Positions 10,371-19,828 are shown, counted from the stretch's first letter. The stretch: DNA of 21,497 nt from Fomitopsis serialis (GCF_022376445.1 NW_025955544.1:1-21497), one strand, 5' to 3'. Numbers and translations: made by a program. Notes: generated from the sequence alone by a model not told the origin.

Positions 10371-13259
10371 CCTTTGCAAGGTACTGGCGCCCGAAGTGGC
10401 GCGACGCGGGTTTGGCGCGGATTTGCGCCACATTTGCATGGGGCGGGTTTCCTGATGTGGCGAGCCACCCATGCTCGGTGAAGTATTGGAGCTTATAACG
10501 GGGGTCGAGAACTGATCATAGTTTGATCAGTGACAGTCCGTGTACTACCTGACACCGAGGTACGTACTCATTGCGATGCGGTATGCCGCCGACTCATCGG
10601 TCTTGTCGTAGTAATGATTGATGGTTCGTTTGGCACACCCGACGGCGACGCGAATGGCTGGATCGAGCGTCGTGTCCGTGGTGTCCGTCGCAAGTTGCTC
10701 GTCAATCTCATCCATGGATGGGATGACATCCGTGAGAGTCGGGGCCTCCTCGCCTTCACGCGAGAAAAATTCGGTCGCGTCGGCAAAGACCTGCCGCGGT
10801 GCGCGCGTGTTTGAATAGGGGAAAGCACGAAGAGACCGAGGCGTCGAGGAGTCGAAGGAAGAGTCCATGAGGTGAGTACAACACGTAGTGACGTTCCCCG
10901 GGCCGTGGGCGAACCCGCCGCAAGGTTGACGCAGGCCGCAGGCAAGTGAGCAAGCAGAGATGAGCGGTTGTGGGTACGCGGCAAGGCGGGCGCGGGCGTG
11001 ACCAGGGCAGAGGGCAGTGCACGTATTAGGCATTGTGGTACGAAACGAGTAAGTAACGGTGTGGACCCACAAAGTGACCAAAGTGACTCACCCGAAGGAC
11101 GTCACAGAGTTGCTGTGCAATCGTCCACTCTCGCTCATTCAGCTCCCACTGGCGCAGGTTATTCGCCTGCGCCTCAGTCATCCGTTCGATGGCACGCCGG
11201 TACTGGAGTGCTACATCCAGCATACGGAACGTCGAGTTCCACCTGGTACGTACATCCCGCGGCAGCTTGTTCACTTTCAGTTTGACGGCCTCGACTGCTC
11301 TCTCCCAGGCTGGCAAGAGCAGCGTCGGCGAGTGGTGTATCAACATGGAAATCTTTCGTAGCTGTGGGCACGACACGGTGAGTGGTCTGACTACATAAAG
11401 AGTTCGAAAACTGACCTTTAGCAGCATCATCTTGACCGGGCGGACCTGCGCCTCGTTGCTGGCCCTGCCGGCCTCGTCGATCTCTTCGTTTGCATCCCAC
11501 AGGCCATCCACGTCATCAGCATGGGGGTCCGCAGGGTCTTCGTCGAAATCCAAGTCCTCCATCAGCTTCTGCAACTCCTGATCCCACTCGGTCAGCGATT
11601 GATCATCGACATCGTCCTCATTAAGGTCAGTGTCGTCTACATCCCCTTTCTTCTTGCGTTTCGGTTTGGGTGGCTCGAACTGACGGAGCAGTGCCTTTGC
11701 TACTAGGTTGACAATATGGCAAAAACATCGCGAGCGCGAGCGGCGCCCAGGGAAGCCCTTGAGCATCAGCTCGAGCTCGTCGATCATGACGTCGTTCGAG
11801 GAGGCGTTGTCGCAGGTCACACCGAGCACCTGTGTAACAAGGTAAGTATGTATGTTGCAGTCTCAAACCTCGTCTCACTGACCTTCGTCTCGAGGCCCAG
11901 ATCTTCCAGCATCTTCGCAAACACATCGGCCAGATTCAAGCCACTGTGGGACACCGGCACCTCAAGAACATCAAGGACAAGGCGTATTGGTTCGCCGTCA
12001 CGTTCGAAGTGGACGGTGAAGGCGACCATGGCCTTTTGGTTGGGCGAAGTCCATGCGTCGGTAGCGAAGTTCAAATCGCCGTCGTATTCCTGTGGGTCGC
12101 ATTGGTGAGTCCTCAATCTGTCCTTCGAGTCTTGCGTCAGATCACATGACAGTCAATATGCACCTTCAACATCTTTGCGACGTGTTTGCGCGTACGTTCG
12201 AAGATCTTCCGTACATCGCGCCCAACCGTAGTCGGCGATGGTATCTTGTACTCCGGACGCCCTGTCTTCATCAAGCTGTTGAATCCTCGATCCTTCACGA
12301 TGTTGAATGGGCGCATGCTCTCCGACACCCAGCGAACGATCTCGGCCCTTGAACTGTGTCAAACATATGTATCCCAGGTAAGTTCGTGATCATACCGAGT
12401 CTCCGAAGCAGTATGCTGACGTGTCGAAAAGGTTACTGTCTTCTTCCCGACATTCCCAAATGCGACCTTGATATCTTGGGTTCTTCGGTAAGTTTGTATT
12501 TTGTCTTTGGCCTTCGCAGCTGACCCGATTGCGTCCGCGGCTTGTAGTGCCTCAGGGCTCCAGCAGGCCTTCACATGCTTCCTCATGTTCGATGTCGACG
12601 ACGCGTCCTTCGTCCCGAGTGACCGCCAAATGACCTGCTTGCAGCCTGTGTTCGCACACTGGAAGCTGTGCACGCGCCGGCCGCCGTTGCGGTGCTCGAT
12701 CAGGACATCTGGCTTGAAGAAAGCGTACACGGATGCTGTCCATTTCCTTTGCATGCGTTCTACGATGACAGGTGAGTTCGTCATTGGGATTGTTGCATTA
12801 GTATCACTCACTAAGCTCATTCTCGGCGTTCTCTTCGGCAGCATCATCCTCCACACCATCCTCACCACTACTCCCCTTGTCTTCCTCATCCAGGTCGGAC
12901 GTCGAGTGCATGGTTATCACTTCATCCTCGTTGACAACATCCTCGACAGTTACAGACCCATTCCGTGTCGACCTCTTCGATGTCTTGCTGGTGCTCGTGT
13001 TCTGCCTATGCCTTGTGGATGCGGCCCCTGGTTCCCCTGTCGTTGTCGTGGTACCAGAGCTCGCTGAGGTGGATGGATGGCCTGAAGCTGGCTCGGGCCC
13101 CCGTGCTGTTGGGCGGCTCACTTTTTTCTTAGGAGGCTTGGTTGTCTTGGGTAGGCTTGTCTCTGAACCCGAGTCGGGACTCTGAGTGCGCGCGCGTTTC
13201 ATATACATCGCGCGGCGTGTGGGCGAGGCCGCCTTTCGCTTTGGGTGCTTCCCGGACAT
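10354..13259 (-). CDS. hAT-superfamily transposase with BED-type zinc finger, C-terminally truncated
   Basis: Eight minus-strand exons splice into one open frame of about 757 residues: 13259-12812, 12759-12396, 12353-12164, 12089-11883, 11829-11416, 11361-11092, 10790-10568 and 10511-10354. All phases agree. The N-terminus is basic and Ser/Thr-rich. A BED-like finger follows (CANTGCKQVIWR, NMRKHVKACW). Then come IVRWVSESMRPFNIV and SLMKTGRPEY. FATDAWTSPN holds the first catalytic Asp and VTCDNASSNDVMIDEL the second. RCFCHIVNL is the CxxH motif, next to an acidic insert, and RTRWNSTFRMLD contains the conserved Trp. The last exon gives ILDPRYKLQYF and HGW, then drifts into unrelated sequence and stops in a tandem repeat. 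The hATC dimerisation domain and the third acidic residue expected there are missing, so it is probably inactive. No stop or frameshift lies upstream. The 10791-11091 intron is 301 nt; the other six are 42-74 nt. Confidence 0.93.
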
Positions 13260-13464
13260 TGAGGGCAGTCTCGGGGGAGGGGGAGACTTGTTGATTGATG
13301 GTAGGGTGGGCTGGTAACTAGTACTGCACCGTGTGCTTATGCAATCTCGAAAATATGAATATCCTATCATCCGGTTCCTGAAGCTCCATTTCTGGTGGCT
13401 GTGTCAGCCACCAGATTCAGATCTGAGTGGGTGGTGAGTGCCCGAAGGCGCCGCGCACCCATTT

Positions 13465-13567
13465 CCTATTACGGGTACCGGCGGGTATGCGGGTCGAGAT
13501 CTCGGTACCCATACCCCTACCCGAGAGTACCCGTACCCGCGACCCTCGCGGGTTACCCGAACCCCTG
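13465..13567 (-). repeat. Putative 5' terminus of the hAT element
   Basis: Read on the minus strand, the sequence starting at 13567 begins CAGGGGTTCGGGTAACCC. That fits the CAG-start terminal inverted repeat usual for hAT elements. The next 100 bp carry many GGGTA/TACCC blocks in both orientations, like the subterminal transposase-binding repeats of this superfamily. It lies 308 bp upstream of the transposase ATG. The outer flank CAATGCAC (13568-13575) would be the 8-bp target duplication. No matching opposite terminus is visible near the truncated 3' end. Confidence 0.6.
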
Positions 13568-13680
13568 CAATGCACTACTCGTGGCAGCCGCGGCTGAGAG
13601 GAGCTGCACGCAGCAGCCCTCCGCACGGAGAGGCTCGGCGCAGCGGAGTTCAAAGTATATGCTCATGGATTGCTCACGCC

Positions 13681-13724
13681 GAGACACTGTCTCATGTATG
13701 ATCGTTTGTGAGACACAATCTCAC
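13681..13724. other. Two adjacent small hairpins
   Basis: GAGAC / GTCTC (13681-13693) and GTGAGA / TCTCAC (13708-13724, 5-nt loop) are perfect inverted repeats. They lie just outside the putative LTR and mark the left edge of the hairpin-dense zone. Confidence 0.6.
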
Positions 13725-13735
13725 AGCTGATCCTC

Positions 13736-13919
13736 TGTAACGTGGCTACGTTACATTCACGTAGTTACTAATTTAGGACATATCATGTATCCACGATCAC
13801 GTGCGTAGGCGCCAGCGAGTGTGGGAGTTCCAGCTCCTTTACACTCGTCACCAATACCGCACCACTCTGGAATAGAGACTGGGTGCAGCATATCACGGCG
13901 TGAGTAAGGGGGCGTTACA
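13736..13919 (+). repeat. Putative LTR, about 184 bp
   Basis: The segment begins TGTAACG and ends CGTTACA, a 7-bp inverted terminal pair of the TG..CA type common in fungal LTRs. Its first 20 bases also form a hairpin (TGTAACGT and ACGTTACA). A retroelement-like ORF starts 185 bp further on. I see no clear primer-binding site after 13919 and no second LTR in the window. The flanks TCCTC and CTTTT are not a target duplication, so both the boundaries and the LTR call are tentative. Confidence 0.4.
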
Positions 13920-14103
13920 CTTTTTTACGCTCCTTCGAAAACTCGAACTTCTACACAGAAGTGCGTGCGGTCGAATACGACATTGAGAACGTCGAGCGCA
14001 ATCTATCATAACAAAACATCACTCCATCACAGAGTACGACCGAACAGGCAGGCCGCTACCACAAAGAGATAGCCGTGGCCGCTTTCAAAAGAAAGCATCT
14101 TCG

Positions 14104-14795
14104 ATGACGACCAACACGTCGTCACCAACTGCCCCGAAAGGCAACCCAAGTGATGAGGCCTCGACCAGTAAGGTCGAGGCCCCAGCGCAACCACATGGGA
14201 CCTCGTCGTCTCCTTCCATCAAGAAGGAGCGTGAGGACCTAGGGCCCGAAGAAGGGGTATCGAGCAGGAGGGCTCAGTCATCTCGACGAGCGACTTCTAC
14301 TGATACGACCAACACACAGGATGCACCTGCGAAGGAGCATCCTGCTGGCTTGAGGACAGAACCGCACAAACCTCGATCCCGAGCTTCCAGTGCAACCAAT
14401 TCTTGAACAGGATCCCGTACGGGATCCCGTACGGGATCCCGTAAGGCGGCAAAAGCCTTGAGCGTACTTGACGACTTCAAGATATCGCTGGGCCGGCTCC
14501 GCGAGGAGTCTCGCCAGAATGCGGCCAACCTTGACGCGAAGTTGGCTGCAGTATTGGAAGAGACAAATCAGAAAATGACAACTGTCCGCCAGGCAGCTGA
14601 GATGTCCGATACCGACACAGTAAGTGACATGGAATCGATACAGACGTCAGGGGTAGGGACGCAGTACCCCAACCTGAGGACCAGGAGGACCCGGTTCTCA
14701 AGGCAGCCGCTGACGCGACCGAAAAGAACACAAAAGCCACACAAAAACCCAACCGTGAGGTCGAGCAGTGGTATGCGAGGCCTCTGCGTCTATGA
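14104..14795 (+). pseudogene. N-terminal part of a Gag-like retroelement ORF, broken
   Basis: The frame opens at ATG 14104 with a Ser/Thr/Pro-rich region (MTTNTSSPTAPKGNPSDEAS). It hits an in-frame TGA at 14404-14406 and continues in the same frame through a TGSR triplet repeat. Next is a helical, coiled-coil-like stretch (LDDFKISLGRLREESRQ, LDAKLAAVLEETNQKM) to about 14640. Around 14655-14664 the better frame shifts by one base (VPQPEDQEDPVLKAAADAT) and ends at TGA 14793-14795. It follows the putative LTR, as a gag should. No catalytic or zinc motif is present. It may be the N-terminus of the Gag at 16381-17590, now separated from it by R1 and its upstream region. The retroelement assignment rests on position and composition only. 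Confidence 0.5.
14410..14445 (+). repeat. 12-bp minisatellite encoding a TGSR repeat
   Basis: The unit GGATCCCGTACG occurs three times (last copy degenerate). Each junction forms a perfect 18-bp palindrome (for example 14410-14427). In frame with the surrounding ORF it encodes Thr-Gly-Ser-Arg repeats. Confidence 0.9.
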
Positions 14796-15019
14796 GATGT
14801 ACGAGGGGCTGTACAGTGGTCTAAGTAAGAAGGAGGAGGACGGACAAGACTCCGAACGACGTGGGAGAGCTTCGAAGATGTCGAAGACTGTTCGAAGACG
14901 AGGGCTAAGCCTCGAAGGTAGGAGGGAGGGTTTCGACAGACGTGTCGAACGAACGGTGACAAGGAAGGCGAGCGACGGCAGGAGAAGAAGTGTAGAGCCT
15001 CTCGGGGCAACTACGAGCT

Positions 15020-15112
15020 GGCGAACGTACTGGCGAACTGACTGACTGGCTTCGAACGTACTGACTGACTGGCGAACTTGCTGACTTCCGAACGTACTGA
15101 CTGGCTGACGAA
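15020..15112 (+). repeat. GAACGTACTGACTGG-type tandem repeats (possible U3 enhancer)
   Basis: Variants of CGAACGTACTGACTGACTGG and GGCGAACTGACTGACTGG recur about five times, mixed with TTCGAAC. They precede a TATA box and the R1 ORF, which is the arrangement of U3 enhancer repeats in an LTR. No LTR ends could be fixed around them. Confidence 0.6.
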
Positions 15113-15181
15113 CCTCCCGGTGCGAGGTGAGATTGAGAGGGTAAGGGGGTCTCTGAGATTCGAAGGGAACAAGTCCCAGAG

Positions 15182-15187
15182 TATATA
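15182..15187 (+). promoter_or_regulatory. TATA box upstream of the R1 ORF (copy 2)
   Basis: TATATA sits 120 bp before ATG 15307, in the purine-rich leader GAGTATATACAGGAAAATAC. Spacing fits transcription starting near 15210-15220. The equivalent position for copy 1 lies outside the window. Inferred from sequence only. Confidence 0.4.
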
Positions 15188-15269
15188 CAGGAAAATACGG
15201 TCCGAAGACCAAGAGAGCCAAGAGAAATAAGAAATGATGAATGAAAGTGATAAGGAAAGCAGCCAATCG

Positions 15270-16378
15270 GAGAATGTCACAACGCTCGACCCGGACCTAC
15301 TAACACATGAGAGAATCCAACTCGGCCTTCCGCAGGTTCCGCATAACGGGCGACCGTCCCCGAACGGCGAAGGTCATAACCGGAGCCGGTGACAGTCCTC
15401 GAAGATATGAGACAGCTGCAGGAGTTCGCCTGACCTACACGAACATGCCGCACCTCGACCCAACTTCCGAGGCGTACGCTGCCCGCTACTACCGCCTCCT
15501 AGAGGTCCTCAAGACCGAGGGACTTGTCGAGCCGCGATACGATGCCAACAGCCCCGGAGAGTGGCTGGCTTGGGCCCATGGAGTCCGTTGGATGATCGTA
15601 CGTGCCTCCGAACTTAGACTATCGTTCGAACCATCGAACCGACCTTCGAACAGCGATTCTTGTTCGAGTCCCGCAGCCGGGCCATCCTGCTAGCAAACGA
15701 TACGCTTCCCGCTCCTAGGTCGTTTCCCGAGATCGACGAGTTGATGTGTTACCTCGACGAGGCCTTTCACCGCGATGGCAACCAGGGGGACATCCTAGGT
15801 TCGCCCTACCCTACGATCGCGTGGTCCGAGACCTTGGTACTGCTCGAACAAGTCAACCAGGCCGAGCGTCGTCCTCTCGCGAACCCGCAGTATCAGCGCG
15901 AGACATTGATCCTGTCCGACTTCCGCCAGCTGCCCGACAACCTCGAGTCCATGGGTCGAGCGATTCACAACATCGCAGTCGACCAGCGCCGCACGCACGA
16001 CACCGTCGTCGGGTTGCTCGAAAGCCTGCTCGAGCGCGTCAACACTGACCGTAGCTTCGACGCCGATCCGTCTGTTCGTAGGGGTAGGGGTGGTGGTCAT
16101 GGGTGTGGAGGTCGAGGCCATAGATACGAGAGTTGCCGAGGCCGTCACTAGTTAGTTTGACCTAGCCGTGTACTTGCCCGTAGTCCTACCAATGTAGTGA
16201 CTCTTCTAAACCGTATGACTTTGCCACTAAGGGTTCCGAACATTGACGCTTGAGCTTCGAACATCGGGCGATTCCCTCGAACGGACGGACAGTGCGTCGA
16301 CCGTTCTGACTTAGTGTACTGTCGTACCGACCGTAAATCGCGTTTTCGGTGGGTAGATGAGCTAAGGGCTCATCACCG
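15270..16378 (+). repeat. R1 repeat, copy 2
   Basis: This is the full visible R1 match to 1-1110. It ends in a hairpin with arms GATGAGC and GCTCATC around TAAGG, followed by ACC that can pair with the GGT before a single unpaired A. Copy 1 carries one substitution in this stem. To the left, 14796-15269 has purine-rich and TTCGAA-rich sequence that may belong to the same element; to the right a Gag frame begins within three bases. Confidence 0.9.
15307..16151 (+). CDS. Gag-like protein of an LTR-type element, two exons (R1 copy 2)
   Basis: Exon 1 is 15307-15597 and exon 2 is 15654-16151. The intron 15598-15653 (56 nt) is identical in sequence to that of copy 1. The spliced product is 262 residues with no stop or frameshift. 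It differs from copy 1 at roughly ten residues (for example Ala3/Glu), while the coding DNA differs at roughly three times as many sites, mostly third codon positions. The Arg/Gly-rich tail and the Cys-X4-His-X4-Cys knuckle, with Gly in place of the first Cys, are unchanged. This copy has a candidate TATA box and leader upstream, so it may be expressible. No protease or reverse transcriptase follows. Function beyond a nucleic-acid-binding, Gag-like guess is unknown. Confidence 0.6.
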
Positions 16379-16380
16379 CG

Positions 16381-17590
16381 GAGGCCATCAACTCCCCTCG
16401 CCAGCGAGGAGAGTTAGAAGAGGAGTACCAACGACGTCGGGCGGCAAGGGAAAGGATCCCGACACTGACACGGACGACTACTACTCCGAGTAGTAGTCGC
16501 CAGGTAAGATCACCTTACCGGACGTCAGGGCCTGAGTATGATAAGATCCATTATCACTACCGGGCCCCACCGCAGTCCCCTCTCCTACCATGGTCCCACC
16601 GTTCAGGCGACCGTCGGTATCGAGCAGCAGTGGGACGAAGGAGGGTACTGAACCAGTAACCCCATCACCCGCGGAACGGAAGCATGGTACGACCCCTCGT
16701 ACAGAGGGTGTCCGACCGCAAGCCAGCGCATCTCAAAAGACCGCTGCTCGCGAAGAAATCAGGAGGTACTTCCGCGGGGAAGTACCCAAACCTGATAACA
16801 GATCCACATACTCCCGAGAGGGAGTACAAGTATCATTCCCACCCGGAGTAGGGGGTTCAAGTTCGTCGTCTGGACAGACGAGCCATGAGTATGACTACCA
16901 AGGCATGTACTCCTACATGCAAGGTAGTAGTACTCATGAGCACGGACCATCCACATCCGAAAGGGACATGGATGGCCCAGCGCATAACACCAGTCGCTCC
17001 CTCGATCAATGTCTAGGCATGATCGAGGAACTGGTGAGCGACGAGCCAGACGGCGAAGCACCAGGTTATTTGAGGTCGGCCAAGATGGACAAGCCATCCA
17101 CCTGGGCCGGCACCGATGACCTATACCGGTTCGAAGAGTGGCTCTTCGAACTATTAACGTACTTCTCAGTGCTCCGGATAACGGGTCCACGTCTAGACAT
17201 GGACCGGTTACGGCTCACTGGGAATGCATTGACAGACGGTGCCAAAGATTGGTATTTCCGTCATGTACAGTCTCCTCGACGGACGAGGCGACATTGGCGG
17301 TTCGCGGAAGTGATCGCCGCACTGCATCAAAGCCTGTTGCCCCAGCAGTCCTGGCCGGTCGAGCCAGGACGACTGGTCCGTTCGCTCGATTCATGACCCG
17401 ACCAAGTGTGGGGGCCGTGGTGGTGTCGAAGCCAGCACCACCGGTGTCCAAAGCGGTGGTGGTCAGTGACAAGGGCCCGCCGAAATCCACACCAGCGCCA
17501 GCAGGGAAAACGACCACTGGCGCGAGTGGTAGCACCATAGTGTGCTGGAGTTGCGGCGAGCCCCATCAGGAAAAACCTACTTGGCTTGGC
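16381..17590 (+). pseudogene. Ty3/gypsy-type Gag, frameshifted and shortened
   Basis: The first part is in frame 1 (16381 to about 16590; EAINSPRQRGELEEEYQRRR, then Arg/Ser-rich). A one-base shift moves it to frame 3 from about 16590 to 17396. That frame holds a Ser/Gly-rich linker and then the capsid-like core: KMDKPSTWAGTDDLYRFEEW, ITGPRLDMDRLRLTGNAL, DGAKDWYF and HWRFAEVIAALHQSLL. This matches the retrotransposon Gag pattern of basidiomycete Ty3/gypsy elements. After about 17345 the usual second half is missing. A Pro/Ala-rich tail in frame 2 leads to CWSCGEP at 17543, a zinc knuckle missing its Gly-His spacing and last Cys (PTW follows). The frame then enters AT-rich DNA. No protease, reverse transcriptase or integrase is in the window. 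Packaging of element RNA would be its normal role. Confidence 0.75.
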
Positions 17591-17930
17591 AAGATATATA
17601 AATACTTGACAAGTCACGTAGAGTGGTTCTCAAGCCATACAGTACTTAAATAGCTTGGTCAGGTGGAATATTAGCTTGTGGTACATGTAAAAGAGTACCG
17701 TTCTTGAATTAATGTATAGTAATACATGTAATGTCCGTTTGAAAGCACATTACAGCTTGTTGCTACTCCAAGAATACTTCCCAAGACACTTATCCTTCCG
17801 TTGAACTTCAATTCAAGCAGTTGTCAGTATCCCAAGTGACAACGCACAATGACACAATTGGATTCATTGAACTGTAGTAAATAGCTTCACAGTTGTATCT
17901 ACTGTATACTCTGAGTACTAGGAAGTTGAC
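17591..17930. other. AT-rich, non-coding tail of the retroelement zone
   Basis: Base composition drops abruptly to AT-rich after the broken zinc knuckle and returns to GC-rich near 17935. There is a TATATAAATA at 17595-17604. The hairpin density of the preceding Gag continues (TGTAATGT/ACATTACA, GTTGTCA/TGACAAC, ATGTAT/ATACAT). It could be an LTR remnant or a small insertion; I found no matching ends. Confidence 0.4.
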
Positions 17931-19828
17931 ATTCCGAACCCGATCTCCCCGCTTGCCCAGCGCCATTTGCTAACCACCTAGTCGTCCAGCGACAGAACGG
18001 GCCATCAACAACCGCGTACGCGTGCTAAGACGAGCTGCCGTGCGGCTAGACGGGGGCATGACCAGCGAAGACCGGACAGATTGCCGTCCGGCGCTGTCGA
18101 GTCGCGGAGCATTCCCGTCTGGTGCAAATATGTGTTCATGGATACGTGAGGTGAGGTCTATTTTGATGATAAAAAATGTGTTGCTGACCTAATTCGTCTA
18201 CCGCGTTATCAACTGGTCGCCGCCCACAATCGACGTTGTTCCGAAGGACGTACAGTGAATTGCAGAATTCGTTTCGGATATCATTCCGGACTCATCCCCC
18301 CGCACGCACATCAGCCGCGGATGAAGGGGCTGCTGCACGGGTTCGGCGTGGGACTAGCGTGGGTGGTCGACATGCCGAGAGGCTCATCGCGCGCAGGACA
18401 CGGGGGCGCGTGTGCTTGCGAGGTAGGGGTAGGGGGAGAAGCTGGTGCTACCAATGGAGATGGCGCGGAGGACGAGGAGCATGAATCCGCGGCGAGAGTT
18501 GACGGGCAGTGGGGCGGGTGGTATGCTCGATGAGCTCGCGGCCGAGAGTGCGCTGGGGAGCGGACGCCGCACGCGCGGATGTCAATTGCAGTCCCGGTCG
18601 AGAGATTTTGTCTCACTTCATGGCAGACGACCACCTACATGTCCCGATGCTTGGGTCCCATCCGCAGGAAATTCAATCAGCTTCAATTCACTACGCACAG
18701 TTCTCCGCGGTACCTGGGCATACAAGAACTGCTTCCGCATGCCAGCCTGAGCCCGATGAGACCCAGGCGCGAGCCTCGAGCATGGGGTGAAGAGTCATCT
18801 TCGAACACGACAGACAGCCTGAGCCTGCCTGAGCCCAGCCGTCAGCCAGAATATCGCCAGAATATCGACGACAACGTAGTCAGTCGTACCTAGAGGCCCG
18901 CTGACCGTCGGTGACCGTCGGACAGCTCGGTGTGCGCATCGCCAAGGAGGCAGCCCGATGATTCTCCTACGCGCGGTCCAGGGGTCGCGGACAAGCAGCG
19001 AGTTTACCTCCCTGATCATGAGCTTCCGAATCGCACTGCGGGTGGTGGCGCGAGAGCACACATATACCCCGTCAGAAGGAAGGGATTTGCGTGACTAAGG
19101 ACGTCTGAGAGAGTGATTGGTCGATGCGGGTGGAACGGCGATGACTGTAGTTGGATTAGCTCGACGGGATCGTCTTTGCTGCCAGTAACAGAGCTGTTGA
19201 TCAGAGAAGTGAGCGAGGGCAGCGTGAAAGGCCTGGGAGGAGAACACAGAGATGTTCGGATGCGGGTGGCAAGATGAGAGTAGACGACAAAGTCCGCTGG
19301 CGTCGATGGTCGCTCGATCGCCTGCTCGATATTGCAGTCCAAAGCATTCCAATGACTCCCTCAAAGGATCACACAAGTAAAAGGAATTGCAGTGTTTAGC
19401 TTCATCATATTTTTCGTGAGCGCGGTAACACTACGGCCAGCCTATGTTCACCTATATAGCGGAAGACGCAAGACCCTATAGTGGAGAGCCCTAAGCAGCC
19501 ATGTACAACTATAGATAAGGTACTTTGTATGGTATTGATACAGTGCATGCAAATATCGTGGACAGGTAATAGGAGACGAACATGCATAACAAGGTAGGAG
19601 ACAATGCACAAATGAAGAGTTCGCGGCAGCAGAGGCATGAGAGCGGGCGGGGCAATGCGAGAGCGACGAAGAAGAGAAACGCGCCACAAACCAGATGCAA
19701 GAGGTCCTATGCGAGAGCACGGTGTCCGATATAAGGAGCGACGACGGCCGCGCGTGCGAGCAACGACGCGGCGGCCGGTTGGAGGAAAGCAAGCATGGGA
19801 GAAAGAGAGATCATGGCACGCAACGGGC
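17931..19828. other. No gene I can support
   Basis: Frames are short and overlapping. Two small tandem duplications are present: GCCAGAATATC at 18845-18866 and TGACCGTCGG at 18902-18921. The Ser/Pro-rich minus-strand frame at 18311-18634 has no motif. No RNA gene was recognised. Confidence 0.4.

Larger units (their letters stand above)
13736..17843. other. Zone of dense local inverted repeats
   Basis: Perfect stem-loops recur every 50-100 bp. Examples (arm/arm): 14157-14166/14172-14181 (10 bp), 16475-16485/16489-16499 (11 bp, 3-nt loop), 16765-16773/16778-16786 (9 bp), 17000-17008/17020-17028 (9 bp), 17129-17138/17142-17151 (10 bp, 3-nt loop), 17348-17355/17363-17370 (8 bp), 17436-17443/17454-17461 (8 bp), 17727-17734/17747-17754 (8 bp) and 17820-17826/17837-17843 (7 bp). 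A nested hairpin with 21 paired positions spans 16884-16938. They fall in coding and non-coding sequence alike. Confidence 0.8.

Noticed and set aside
12501..13067. Plus-strand 188-residue frame
   Set aside because: Antisense shadow of the hAT BED-finger exons.
14955..14960. CGGTGA as a terminal inverted repeat partner of the R1 3' end
   Set aside because: Only six bases match; no extended inverted repeat.
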